Source of the DNA: Acidobacteriota bacterium
Lineage (GTDB): Bacteria > Acidobacteriota > UBA890 > WLXD01
Assembly: GCA_012103255.1 (NCBI GenBank)
Contig: WLXD01000006.1
Coordinates: 248,001 to 312,000, forward strand
DNA: 64,000 nucleotides
Direction of reading: 5' to 3'
Position numbers and translations under genes: made by a program. Numbering within the stretch: the first letter of the stretch is position 1; each line of letters begins with the position of its first letter. Under the pieces are notes generated by a model. That model did no database searches, was not told where the DNA came from, and was given only the letters and a program-made list of their open reading frames with translations. This document shows positions 45,889 through 54,722 of the stretch, piece by piece.

Positions 45889-48648
45889 ATGCCGAGACGC
45901 CTCGCAGACCTTCGCACGATCGCCCTGCTTGTCACCCTCAGCGGCGTGCTCTGCGCGGGCACCGCCGCTGCCCAGGCACCCCGCCCCGCGCAGGCTGGCA
46001 TCCCCACGCCGGAATCGGTTCTCGGGTTCCGCGTCGGCGACGACTTCAAGTTGGCGTCCTACGACCAATCGATCGAATACTTCACGGCTCTCGATGCGGC
46101 AAGCGATCGCGTGCAACTTCAGAAGATCGGACGCACGTCCGAGGGTCGCGATTGGTACATCGCGTTCATATCGTCGCCCGAGAACCTCGCCCGACTCGAG
46201 GAGCACCGACAAGTCGCCCAGCGACTGGCGCACCCGGGTGACATGACCGACGAGGAAGCGCGCGAACTCGCCCGAGACGGGAAGGTCATTGTCGCGATCG
46301 ACGGCGGCCTCCACTCCACCGAAACAGCGCACGCGCAGCACACCATTCAACTGGCCTACGACCTGGTCACGGAAAAGGACGGCGACGAGGCACGCGCCAT
46401 CCTCGACGACGTAATCCTGCTGCTGTGGCCATCGATCAACCCCGACGGGCAGAACATGGTCGCGGAGTGGTATGCCGAACAGTTGGGTACACCATTCGAG
46501 ACGGCCCGCATGCCGCGGCTCTACCAGAAGCACATCGGCCACGACAACAATCGAGACGGCTACGGGCTCAACATGATCGAGTCGCGGACGGCCGTCCGGA
46601 TCAACCGGCACTGGGAGCCGCAGGTTCTATACAGCCACCATCAAACGGCCAGCATGCCGGCAACGATCTGGCTCCCGCCCTATGGCGAGCCCATCTATCC
46701 GGACATTCACCCTTTGATGAACCGGATGGTGAACCTGATGGGAACCGCCGCTGCGGCGGCGCTGGACGAGCGCGGAATGCCTGGCGCCGAGCACAAGGGA
46801 GAAATCTTCGACGCCTGGTATCCCGGGTATATCGATTTCATCAACTTCTTCCACAACATCGTCATCATGTTCAGCGAGACCGGTATCCACGGCTCGCCGA
46901 CGCCGAGGTTCTACACAGTGCGCGATTTCCCGGCGGCTGACCGTGCCCTGCAGCCGGGCACCCTACACGCGAGCCTCTGGCGCGGAGGCTGGTGGCGCCT
47001 GCGGGACTCGGTCGACTACATGCTGGTGACGTCGACTTCAACGCTCGATGTGGCCGCCAAGTACCGGCGCGACATTCTCTACAACCGCTACCAGGCATCG
47101 CGCGACGTGATCGAGGCCTACCGCGAAGGGCCTCCCTACGCCTACGTCATTCCGCAGGACCAGCGCGATCCCGTTGCTGCGGTCGAGATGCTGAGGCGCG
47201 TCGCCTTCCAGGACATCGAGGTCTACCAACTCGATGCCGACACCGTGATCGACCAGCAGACGTTCGCGGCCGGCAGCTGGGTCGTCCCCATGGATCAGGC
47301 CGGAGCGAACTTCGCCCGTTCCATGTTCTCGATTCAGAAATACCCGGATTTACGCCAATATCCGGACGGGCCGCCCGACCTGCCCTACGACCACGCCGGG
47401 TGGACTCTCCCCTACCAGTTCGGGGTACGCACTATCGAGGTCCGCTCGCCGCTCACGGATAGCCAGCGAGCCGCACTCGTTCCCGTGCGGACGGATCCTG
47501 TCGCCTGGGATGCGCTAGACGAAGGGGGAGATCACCGCGACGGCTCTGATTTCGATTCTCCGCCCGACGTCGGCTTCGACACCAACGCGATCGCGGCCGG
47601 AATCATTCCCCCGGCCGGAAACGTGACCGGCAGCGGGACCGCGCTCTGGGTGAGTCCCGCGCAGAACAACGCCTTCCGCGCCGTCAACCGCGCCTGGGCG
47701 GCAGGTGGTCGCGTCAGCGTGGCCGAGGATGGCAGCTACGTCATCGCCGGAGTCGCGGCCGACGAGATCGATCGCATGGTCAACGACCTCGCGTTGCAGG
47801 CCCGTCGGGGTCCGGCATCCGGCGCCCCGATCGAGCAAACCCGCGTCGGTATGTATCGACCCTGGAACACCAGCATGGACGAAGGCTGGACCCGTTGGCT
47901 GCTCGAGATGTACGACTTCGACTTTCGTGGTCTTCGTGATGCCGACGTCCGCGCCGGCAATCTCATCGACCGCTACGACGTGATCGTGTTGGCCGACATA
48001 CGCGGCGGCCAGATCATCAACGGTGCGGCTGCCGGCACTGTGCCGGCACGATATGCAGGCGGGATGGGGGCAGCGGGCGTTCGCGAACTCGATGCCTTCG
48101 TCCGCGCGGGCGGCACCCTGCTGTGCCTGGACTCGAGCAGCCTATTCGCGATCGAGGAGCTTCACCTGCCGGTGAAGAACGTGGTGGGCGACCTCGACCG
48201 AACCGAATTCTTCTCGAGCGGCTCCATCATGGAAGTGATCGTCAACACCGATCATCCGGTAATGGCGGGAATGCCCGAGCGCGCAAACGTGACCGTGACA
48301 AACAGCCCGGTGTTCACCACCACAGAGGGCTTCGAAGGTTCGGCGCTGGCCAAGTACCACGAATCAGGCTCGCCGCTGATGTCCGGCTTCCTCCTGGGCG
48401 AGGAACACCTGCGAGGCTATGCCGCAGCTCTCGACGTGAAGCTGGGCGACGGCCAGGTGATTCTCTTCGGCTTCCGCCCGCAGTGGCGCGGCCAACCGTT
48501 CGGCACCTTCCGGGCCCTGTTCAACGGCCTACTCTTCGCGGGAGAACGGGCCGCTAGCACCAGGGCGGACGACGGCTTCTGGACGCCGCCGGCTGAAGAA
48601 GTGGACGCGGACGCCGATGCGTCTACGGACGATCCTGAGGGACGATAG
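45889..48648 (+). CDS. Secreted M14-family zinc carboxypeptidase-like protein
   Basis: Signal peptide residues 1-29 (LRTIALLVTLSGVLCAGTAAAQ). The M14 domain follows (about 50-330): zinc ligands His142 and Glu145 in GGLHSTETA, INPDGQNM, a later His in LYSHHQTAS near 250, and a catalytic-type Glu in FSETGIHG near 330. The long C-terminal part (about 450-900) resembles the glutamine-amidotransferase-like region of large M14 proteins (AGGTLLCLDSSSL, GDGQVILFGFRPQWRGQ). Probably a periplasmic or extracellular peptidase. The ATG at 45889 has AGGA eight bases upstream; 919 residues. Its last 26 bases overlap the convergent hydrolase gene. Confidence 0.82.
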   Translation: MPRRLADLRTIALLVTLSGVLCAGTAAAQAPRPAQAGIPTPESVLGFRVGDDFKLASYDQSIEYFTALDAASDRVQLQKIGRTSEGRDWYIAFISSPENLARLEEHRQVAQRLAHPGDMTDEEARELARDGKVIVAIDGGLHSTETAHAQHTIQLAYDLVTEKDGDEARAILDDVILLLWPSINPDGQNMVAEWYAEQLGTPFETARMPRLYQKHIGHDNNRDGYGLNMIESRTAVRINRHWEPQVLYSHHQTASMPATIWLPPYGEPIYPDIHPLMNRMVNLMGTAAAAALDERGMPGAEHKGEIFDAWYPGYIDFINFFHNIVIMFSETGIHGSPTPRFYTVRDFPAADRALQPGTLHASLWRGGWWRLRDSVDYMLVTSTSTLDVAAKYRRDILYNRYQASRDVIEAYREGPPYAYVIPQDQRDPVAAVEMLRRVAFQDIEVYQLDADTVIDQQTFAAGSWVVPMDQAGANFARSMFSIQKYPDLRQYPDGPPDLPYDHAGWTLPYQFGVRTIEVRSPLTDSQRAALVPVRTDPVAWDALDEGGDHRDGSDFDSPPDVGFDTNAIAAGIIPPAGNVTGSGTALWVSPAQNNAFRAVNRAWAAGGRVSVAEDGSYVIAGVAADEIDRMVNDLALQARRGPASGAPIEQTRVGMYRPWNTSMDEGWTRWLLEMYDFDFRGLRDADVRAGNLIDRYDVIVLADIRGGQIINGAAAGTVPARYAGGMGAAGVRELDAFVRAGGTLLCLDSSSLFAIEELHLPVKNVVGDLDRTEFFSSGSIMEVIVNTDHPVMAGMPERANVTVTNSPVFTTTEGFEGSALAKYHESGSPLMSGFLLGEEHLRGYAAALDVKLGDGQVILFGFRPQWRGQPFGTFRALFNGLLFAGERAASTRADDGFWTPPAEEVDADADASTDDPEGR

Positions 48649-49789
48649 GGGCAAATCGGCTGAGTTCAACCAGATCGTCGGACTGTTCCGCGATCGTGTC
48701 GGGGTGCGCTCCCGCTTCGCCGAGGAAAGCGTCGGCGAACTGCAGCACAAGACGACACATGGCCTCATAGCCTCGCTGCGCGACCTCGCCGCCCACGGCC
48801 CAACCAGAGACCGTGTCGAGACCAAGAACCCCCGGGAGCATCCCTCCTGGAAAGTTGAAGTTGCCGTGATGGAGTGCAGGGAAGCGTCCATACCAGGAGC
48901 CACCTGCTACGCGCCCTAGCGGTTCTGGCACCGGAGTCTCGTTTCCCCCCACGCGAGCACTGCCGTGGCGCAAAAGAACATGCGGCGCCACGAGCTCCGA
49001 GGGGCCGAGATTCGCGAGGTCAGCCGCGTCGCGATAGACCCAGCCGCTCACCAGGTTGGCGTCGACGCCCACAACGAGATCCACATCCGGACGAAGACGT
49101 TGCAGACCATGCGCGGATTCTCCACCGTAGCTCCACGACAGCAGTCCGACTCGCCCTCCGTCAACAGTCTCGATATCCACGACACTATCCAGAGTCACGG
49201 AAAGCAGATCGACCTGCGCCGCCAGCGCGTCCCGTCGCTCCTGCTCCGTGAGGTCCTGATTCCACGGAAACGCTGGCACACGATCGCGCGGCCAGGCGAA
49301 CGCCACGTTGTAACCGTGCGAAGCCAGATACTCCGCGAGCAACGGCTGCATGGTCGGAATGCTGTCGCGATAGGTCCAGAGCAATAGCGGAAACGGGCGC
49401 TCCACCGGCTCTGCGTCGCGAATTGCCCACAGCCGCGCCTCGAGCGCATCCGCGAGCATCGCATCGGTAACACCGGGCGGATCGGTCATGTCGACGCGCA
49501 GCGCGGCTTGTAGTGAGCCACCGTCCACCGCGCCATCTCCCTGCGCGGCGTAGTAGTCGGCAAGCCGCATATGCTCCGGCGCATCCGCAGCTCTGGCGGG
49601 GTACCACCGAAAAACGTCGACCGTCGTCGGGCGGCTCAACGATGCCGGCGGCAGGGTCAGCACTTCCTTGCGGAATCCAACGGCGAAAGGGCCGCGCGTC
49701 AAGTCGCCGGTGATTTCCGGCAGGGCTCGGGTCTGCGCAGGCTCAAACGTCAGGAATGCAGCTACCGCGATCAGAAGTAGGCGTGCCAT
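48623..49789 (-). CDS. Secreted alpha/beta hydrolase (PAF-acetylhydrolase or dienelactone hydrolase-like)
   Basis: A signal peptide covers about residues 1-22 (LLLIAVAAFLTFEPAQTRA). The fold is suggested by PFPLLLWTYRDSIPTMQPLLAEYLASHGYNVAFAWP and a nucleophile elbow LSWSYGGESAHG with Ser in W-S-Y-G-G. An acid and a histidine are plausible in VVGVDANLVSG and HHGNFNFPG. The real substrate is unknown. The ATG at 49789 has AAGGA nine bases upstream; length is 388 residues. Its end overlaps the M14 gene on the other strand by 26 bases, so both stop regions are convergent. Confidence 0.65.
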   Translation of the reverse strand: MARLLLIAVAAFLTFEPAQTRALPEITGDLTRGPFAVGFRKEVLTLPPASLSRPTTVDVFRWYPARAADAPEHMRLADYYAAQGDGAVDGGSLQAALRVDMTDPPGVTDAMLADALEARLWAIRDAEPVERPFPLLLWTYRDSIPTMQPLLAEYLASHGYNVAFAWPRDRVPAFPWNQDLTEQERRDALAAQVDLLSVTLDSVVDIETVDGGRVGLLSWSYGGESAHGLQRLRPDVDLVVGVDANLVSGWVYRDAADLANLGPSELVAPHVLLRHGSARVGGNETPVPEPLGRVAGGSWYGRFPALHHGNFNFPGGMLPGVLGLDTVSGWAVGGEVAQRGYEAMCRLVLQFADAFLGEAGAHPDTIAEQSDDLVELSRFAPIVPQDRP

Positions 49790-49910
49790 CTGGACTCGTC
49801 CTTTGCCAGTGAAGTGCCGGGAACCGAACGTCGACTGTGCCCATTGGGACAGAGACCGCCCCCCGAAACAAGGACAACTTGTTCAATGACGTCGGCTGGC
49901 TCGCTGCGAT

Positions 49911-52040
49911 CTAGGACGCTCGCAGAGCAATTGCTGCATCCACCTTGGCGGCGCGTACTCCGGGAATCGCTGCAGCGACGACCCCAACGAGGAGTTGCAC
50001 AACCACGACCGTCGACAGGATCGAGAAGTCGGGCCCGTCCACTCCGAGCAGAAGTGGCTGGATCCAGCGACTCATGAGGAGCGCAACACCGGTGCCCGCA
50101 ACCAGACTGATGGCGACGAGAGCCACCGCGCGCGCAAGCACCATGCCGACCAGCGCGGCCGGGCGGGCGCCGAGCGCCGACCGGATGCCGATCTCGCGTG
50201 TGCGACGAACCACGCTGAAAGCCATCACCGCATAGAGCCCAACGGCCGCGATGACAAGAGCCAGGGTGCCGAAGATCGAGAACATCGAAGCGCCGAGCTC
50301 CCAGGAGCGCGTCTGCCAATCCATGTATCGCGCCAGCGGGCGCGCGGTTGTGTATCGGACCCCTTCCGACATCCCGGTGACCTCACGCTGAAGCGCTACA
50401 AGCGCTGCCGAGTCTGCGGGCCCTCTGAGCCGCACGAACATCGCGGTGGGAGCCACCTCGTGCTGGGCGAGAGGGATGTAGTACTGCGCCTCATCCGCGA
50501 GCGTGATGGACTGCCGCGCCGCGTCTTCGACGATCCCGACCACTGTGGAACACGGTGCGTCCTCACCGCCGATCTTCAGGCAGCTACCGATGGCCGTTAC
50601 ATCTGGCCAATACGCGTCCGCCATGCGTTCTTCTACCACAGCTACGAGCTGGCTCCCCGCATCGTCGGCGGCCTCGATTCCGCGCCCGCGAATCACCCGG
50701 ATCCCCAGTGCCTGGAAGTAGTCCGCGTCCACTAGATGCACATACGGCCCACCGTTGCTGAACGTCGGCGGCTCCGGCATTCCAGGTACATCAATAGGTT
50801 CGGACGAAGCTGAATAGAACGGTATCGACGAGCTGCGCGTGGCCGCCGCCACGATGCCGAGTTGGGCGAGCCGCTCGACACTACGTTCGTAGAATGCCTC
50901 CGCCTCGTCGGCAGCGACCACTTCTTCATCGATCTCCGGGATCACAACGATCAGGCCGTCGTGATCGAAGCCCAGATCGACTGCATTCAGATTAGCGAGA
51001 CTCTTGACGAAGAGGCCGGCAACGACGAGCAGGACCACCGACAGTGTTGTCTGCAGAAGCAACATTCCGGTCCGCACGCGTGAACGGTCGCCTGCGATCC
51101 CGCGCGTCGAGCCACCGCCCAGAACCGCGACAACGTCAGAGCGGGCGGCACCAATGGCCGGAATCAAACCCGACACGACACCGGCAGCAGCAGCCGCGAC
51201 GAAGGTGAACACGAACAAGCGCACGTCCACCGGGTTGGCTGGCCAGTGCACGTTCGGCAACAAGGAGGCCCGCACGAGGACACCGCCCCAGTGGCCGATG
51301 GCGAGCGCAGCGACGCCACCCAAACAGGCCAGAACGATGCTTTCGAACAACAGCTGTGTCAGCAGTCTGCGGCGCGAGATTCCCAGCGCGAGTCGGACCC
51401 CGATGTCACGTTGCCGGGTCGTCGCTTGAGCAAGGAGAATGTTGGCAACATTGGCGCACGCGATCAGCAGAACGAGTGCCGCGACTGCCGTCAGCCACAG
51501 CGCCACACGCGCGTCGCTCGACTGTTGGAGACCGCGCGCAGCAATGAGCGATCCCAGCAGGATCCGCGCCTCGGGGTCGTAGCGAGACCATTCCCCCCGA
51601 CCTTCGCGGTGGCGGGCTGTGGCGCGTTCGGCCACAGCCACGGCATCGGCGTCCGGCGCGAGCCTTCCGATCGCCCGCAGCCACAGCCAGCCGCGACTCT
51701 CCGACCACTGCGCCCCCATCCCGTTAGCGCGGCTGAAGAGCGGAGTCCACACGTCGATCCGTTCGAGCTCCACCCCCGTGAAACCGCGCGGCGCTACCCC
51801 GACGATCTCGTGGGCGATCCCGTCCAGCATCAGGGTCTGCCCCACCGCACCAGGATCGGCCCCGAACGCCGATCGCCAGTACTGAAACCCCAGCACGGCG
51901 ACGTCTCCCGCCCCCGGCGCATTTTCCGCGTCCGTCGGAAAGCGTCCATGCAGCGGCTTCACTCCCAGCATCGGGAACAGGTTGGGCGTCACGTATTGCC
52001 CGGCGATGCGCTCCGCGTTCAGACCATGCCCCACCGTCAC
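49911..52040 (-). CDS. ADOP/MacB-like ABC permease, C-terminal part (split by frameshift)
   Basis: Continuation of the permease begun at 52630. It starts with GTGACGGTG whose GTG overlaps the previous TGA, but its first residues (VTVGHGLNAERIAGQYVTPNLFPML) are the middle of a MacB periplasmic core domain. FtsX-like membrane blocks follow near residues 185-350 (LLIACANVANILLAQATTRQRDIGVRLALG) and 575-700 (RTREIGIRSALGARPAALVGMVLARA). Together with the upstream part it makes about 906 residues, the usual size of acidobacterial duplicated orphan permeases, which lack their own ATPase. Likely an efflux or export permease; no ATPase gene is adjacent. Gene product probably non-functional unless frameshifting occurs. 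Confidence 0.8.
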   Translation of the reverse strand: MTVGHGLNAERIAGQYVTPNLFPMLGVKPLHGRFPTDAENAPGAGDVAVLGFQYWRSAFGADPGAVGQTLMLDGIAHEIVGVAPRGFTGVELERIDVWTPLFSRANGMGAQWSESRGWLWLRAIGRLAPDADAVAVAERATARHREGRGEWSRYDPEARILLGSLIAARGLQQSSDARVALWLTAVAALVLLIACANVANILLAQATTRQRDIGVRLALGISRRRLLTQLLFESIVLACLGGVAALAIGHWGGVLVRASLLPNVHWPANPVDVRLFVFTFVAAAAAGVVSGLIPAIGAARSDVVAVLGGGSTRGIAGDRSRVRTGMLLLQTTLSVVLLVVAGLFVKSLANLNAVDLGFDHDGLIVVIPEIDEEVVAADEAEAFYERSVERLAQLGIVAAATRSSSIPFYSASSEPIDVPGMPEPPTFSNGGPYVHLVDADYFQALGIRVIRGRGIEAADDAGSQLVAVVEERMADAYWPDVTAIGSCLKIGGEDAPCSTVVGIVEDAARQSITLADEAQYYIPLAQHEVAPTAMFVRLRGPADSAALVALQREVTGMSEGVRYTTARPLARYMDWQTRSWELGASMFSIFGTLALVIAAVGLYAVMAFSVVRRTREIGIRSALGARPAALVGMVLARAVALVAISLVAGTGVALLMSRWIQPLLLGVDGPDFSILSTVVVVQLLVGVVAAAIPGVRAAKVDAAIALRAS

Positions 52041-52630
52041 ATTCCGCCGCCAGGCACGTTACTCACGGCGACCACATCGTCCAGGCCGGGGATACCTACA
52101 AAGTCCCGATAGTCGAGATAGGAAATGGTGGCACCGGTCAGGAGCCGTCCGAGGAAGGTGCGCTGGACATGCAGGCGGACGACATCCTCCGCGTCAACGA
52201 CGTGTTCAGGCGGACTCAGGAGCAACCTGTCGATAATTCCAAACATCGTCGCGTTCGCGCCAACGCCAAGCGCGATCGTCGCCACCACGGTCAAAGTCAC
52301 TCCCGGTGAAGCCCGCAGACACCGGGTTGCATACCTCAACGACTCCAGGGTCGCCGACACCAAACGGCTCCGACGCGCCTTCCTGCCGCGCTGAAGATCC
52401 GCACGCCGCATGGCCAGGCGATGCCGGTCCATATTCCCAAACCGCCGCTCCGCCTCACGCTGCGCATCGACCGCAGAGAATCCGGTTGCACGAAGTTCCT
52501 CCCGCGTCCTACGCAGGTGCTCGTGAATCTCAGCGTCCAGTTCTGTCTCGAGATCGTCGCGCATGCTACGGAACTGGAAAACGCGCCGCAGTGCGGCCAT
52601 CACTCGATTCGTCTCTTTCAACTCAGTCAT
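52037..52630 (-). CDS. ADOP/MacB-like ABC permease, N-terminal part (split by frameshift)
   Basis: Residues about 10-75 form the ADOP-specific prefix (FQFRSMRDDLETELDAEIHEHLRRTREELRATG). The first membrane helix is near 108-128 (LTVVATIALGVGANATMFGI), followed by the start of the MacB core domain. The frame ends at AVSNVPGGGM followed by TGA, and the downstream frame continues the same domain. Inserting one base in GGCGGCGGAAT (plus-strand 52041-52051) joins the two as PGGGNVTVGHG. It lies six bases after padR, as is typical for ADOP genes, and was probably cotranscribed. Confidence 0.78.
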   Translation of the reverse strand: MTELKETNRVMAALRRVFQFRSMRDDLETELDAEIHEHLRRTREELRATGFSAVDAQREAERRFGNMDRHRLAMRRADLQRGRKARRSRLVSATLESLRYATRCLRASPGVTLTVVATIALGVGANATMFGIIDRLLLSPPEHVVDAEDVVRLHVQRTFLGRLLTGATISYLDYRDFVGIPGLDDVVAVSNVPGGGM

Positions 52631-52636
52631 CGGTCG

Positions 52637-52975
52637 CTATTCACCGGGGGAACCCATCACGTCGAATACGGCCGATGCGTAGCTTCGCCAGCGCGCGTCC
52701 TCTTGATCCAGCTGTCTCCGGCCGGCCGCCGTGATTCGGTAGTACTTGGCGCGTCGGTTGTTCTCGGAGATCCCCCATCGAGACCGCAGCCACCGACGCC
52801 CTTCCATGCGGTGGAGCGCCGTATAGAGGGCGCCCTCTTCGATCTCGAGCTGCCCGTTTGTGCGTTCTCGAATCCACGCCACAACGCCGTACCCGTGAAG
52901 GTCGCCATCGGCGAGCGCCTTGAGCATCAACATGTCCAAAGTGCCGCGAAGCAGCTGAAGATCTTCCTTCGACAT
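52637..52975 (-). CDS. PadR-family transcriptional regulator (acidobacterial type)
   Basis: A 112-residue winged-helix protein. The PadR core is LRGTLDMLMLKALADGDLHGYGVVAWI, then IEEGALYTALHRMEGRRWLRSRW (recognition helix and wing) and RAKYYRITAAGRRQL. PadR repressors control efflux and detoxification genes. The tight arrangement before an ADOP permease is common in acidobacteria, so it probably regulates that permease and itself. GGGGAAGG immediately precedes the ATG. Confidence 0.9.
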   Translation of the reverse strand: MSKEDLQLLRGTLDMLMLKALADGDLHGYGVVAWIRERTNGQLEIEEGALYTALHRMEGRRWLRSRWGISENNRRAKYYRITAAGRRQLDQEDARWRSYASAVFDVMGSPGE

Positions 52976-52983
52976 CCGGCCTT

Positions 52984-53025
52984 CCCCTGAATTTCTGAGG
53001 GATACTTCCCACAGAGTCTCAGGGG
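52984..53025. promoter_or_regulatory. Inverted repeat upstream of padR (candidate operator)
   Basis: CCCCTGA (52984-52990) and TCAGGGG (53019-53025) are perfect 7-bp inverted arms 28 bases apart, with an extra CTGAGG (52995-53000) between them. It lies 9-50 bases before the padR ATG and could be a PadR operator. No promoter hexamers were convincing. Confidence 0.35.
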
Positions 53026-53110
53026 ACGACGCGCGGAGTCAAGTCGCTCGCCGTTTCGTACAATCCCTGGAACGGTCGCCGCGCCAATCCTCCTGAGCCC
53101 GGAAGAGATC

Positions 53111-53869
53111 ATGTTCCAATCACTACTTCTCGTCATCGCGTTCGCGTTCACGCTCCCGTTCGGGTCGATCGTGATGCGTCACGATGTCGAGGACGCACGT
53201 TACCTAGAACTCGGCGCGCGCTACAGCGATTCCTTCGTTCGCCTCGACGCCGGCTGCGGCACCTTCATCCGATCGAACTGGATATTGACCGCGGCTCACG
53301 TCGCTCAGTCCGAGCGCGTCGGAGACTCGGTGTCGGTGGATGGGATCCGCTATCCGATCGCGCGAAAGATCCTGCACCCAGGCTTCAGCATGTCCGGAGG
53401 AGCCATCATCCATGACATCGCGCTGATCGAACTCAGCGAGCCGGTGCCCGAGATCCAGCCGGCCCTGTTGTACTCCGCTTCAGATGAGCTCGGGCGCGAA
53501 ATCGTGTTCGTCGGCACCGGTTGGGCGGGAACCGGCGTACGCGGTATGGCGAACGACGCAATCATTCGCGATCGCAGACTGCGGGGTGCACAGAATCGGG
53601 TCGACGGGAGCAAACCCGGCTATCTGCAGTTCACGTTTGACGCTCCGGAGAGCGGGAACGCTTTGCCGCTCGAAGGCATCAGCGGCCCTGGCGATAGCGG
53701 TGGCCCCGCGCTCTGGGTCCATGGGGACGGTCGCACCTACGTACTGGGGGTCAGTTCACACCAGAATCGGCAGGGCGCCAAGAACGAAGGGATGTACGGG
53801 GTCGTCGAGTACTACGCGCGAGTCTCCGAGTATCGAGATTGGATCGGGGGTGAGATTGAAGCCGAGTAG
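53111..53869 (+). CDS. Secreted trypsin-like serine protease (S1 family)
   Basis: The N-terminal hydrophobic stretch (residues 2-20) is a short signal peptide. The catalytic triad is clear: His63 in LTAAHV, Asp102 in HDIALIEL and Ser196 in GPGDSGGP. The chymotrypsin fold is complete at 252 residues, with almost no propeptide. No Asp at the base of the S1 pocket can be assigned confidently. The ATG at 53111 has GGAAGAG just upstream. It stands alone between padR and the convergent isoprenoid-like gene, so its target is unknown. Confidence 0.82.
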   Translation: MFQSLLLVIAFAFTLPFGSIVMRHDVEDARYLELGARYSDSFVRLDAGCGTFIRSNWILTAAHVAQSERVGDSVSVDGIRYPIARKILHPGFSMSGGAIIHDIALIELSEPVPEIQPALLYSASDELGREIVFVGTGWAGTGVRGMANDAIIRDRRLRGAQNRVDGSKPGYLQFTFDAPESGNALPLEGISGPGDSGGPALWVHGDGRTYVLGVSSHQNRQGAKNEGMYGVVEYYARVSEYRDWIGGEIEAE

Positions 53870-53894
53870 AGGCATCCTGGGCTCTCCGGCGCCG

Positions 53895-54722
53895 CTATGA
53901 CTTGGCCGTCTCGACAACTTCCCGACGGTAGAGGTGGCCAGCGATAGCGATCGAGAGCTTTGCGATCACAGCAGTGAGAAGGTGTCCGGCCCGGAACGGA
54001 AACGCGATCCGCGAGTGCCGCAGATCACGCAGGCTGGAGCAGGCGCCCACCACGTTCCGGGTCAGTTCGAGCCCTCGCGCCACTGACCGATGCGCCGTCA
54101 AGTAGCTCGGCAACCTCATCTTCTGATCGGCCTCGTAGTCGAAGACATCGTCGACGACCTGGCTCAGCGTCACCACACGAAGGAGCGCCACGAGCTCCGC
54201 ATCAGTCTGAACGGCAACGATTCCGTCATCCAGTGACGGATATCGGAATGCAATACTCACGGCGGTGCCGAGCGACAACCGCACCACAGCATCGCGGTAT
54301 CTGACGGTCGCCTCGTGGCGCCTCGAATCCCCGCCCGGTGCGGGCCTGGTCTGCTCCAGGTCACGCAAACGAGGCAGGTACTCGTCGACGATGCGGGACG
54401 AGTGAGTCTGCCGAAGCAGCAAGCGCGTCGCCCGATGTTCGTCGCGGCAGAACCCCTTCGCATCAAAAAGGGCGTTGGCGTTGGCCCCAAGATCGAGCAG
54501 GGCCGCCACCGCAGTCTGAGAGCTCCCCGACAGCCCTTTCGAGTGCCGGAGAGCATGCAGTGTGTCCAGCGCGGCGATGCACAGCACGCGCAGCGGTGAT
54601 CGTGGGCGCCCGCTGCTCCCCCACCGTGCAACACAGCGGACCAGACTCGTCGCAGCCACACTGCTCGAACGTAACCACCCAACGCCTGGAGGTCTACGAA
54701 GTGCCGAGGTCACACCTGACAC
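53895..54722 (-). CDS. Putative all-alpha isoprenoid-synthase-like protein
   Basis: A 275-residue, Arg- and Leu-rich helical protein. The notable motif is Asp191-Asp-x-x-Asp195-x-x-x-Asp199 in SQVVDDVFDYEADQKMRLPSYL, which resembles the metal-binding Asp clusters of class 1 isoprenoid enzymes such as squalene and phytoene synthases. A matching first Asp-rich motif is not seen, so it may be a divergent or inactive member. The GTG at 54722 overlaps the metallophosphoesterase stop by 13 bases, so the pair is coupled. Assignment to a specific enzyme is not justified. Confidence 0.4.
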   Translation of the reverse strand: MSGVTSALRRPPGVGWLRSSSVAATSLVRCVARWGSSGRPRSPLRVLCIAALDTLHALRHSKGLSGSSQTAVAALLDLGANANALFDAKGFCRDEHRATRLLLRQTHSSRIVDEYLPRLRDLEQTRPAPGGDSRRHEATVRYRDAVVRLSLGTAVSIAFRYPSLDDGIVAVQTDAELVALLRVVTLSQVVDDVFDYEADQKMRLPSYLTAHRSVARGLELTRNVVGACSSLRDLRHSRIAFPFRAGHLLTAVIAKLSIAIAGHLYRREVVETAKS

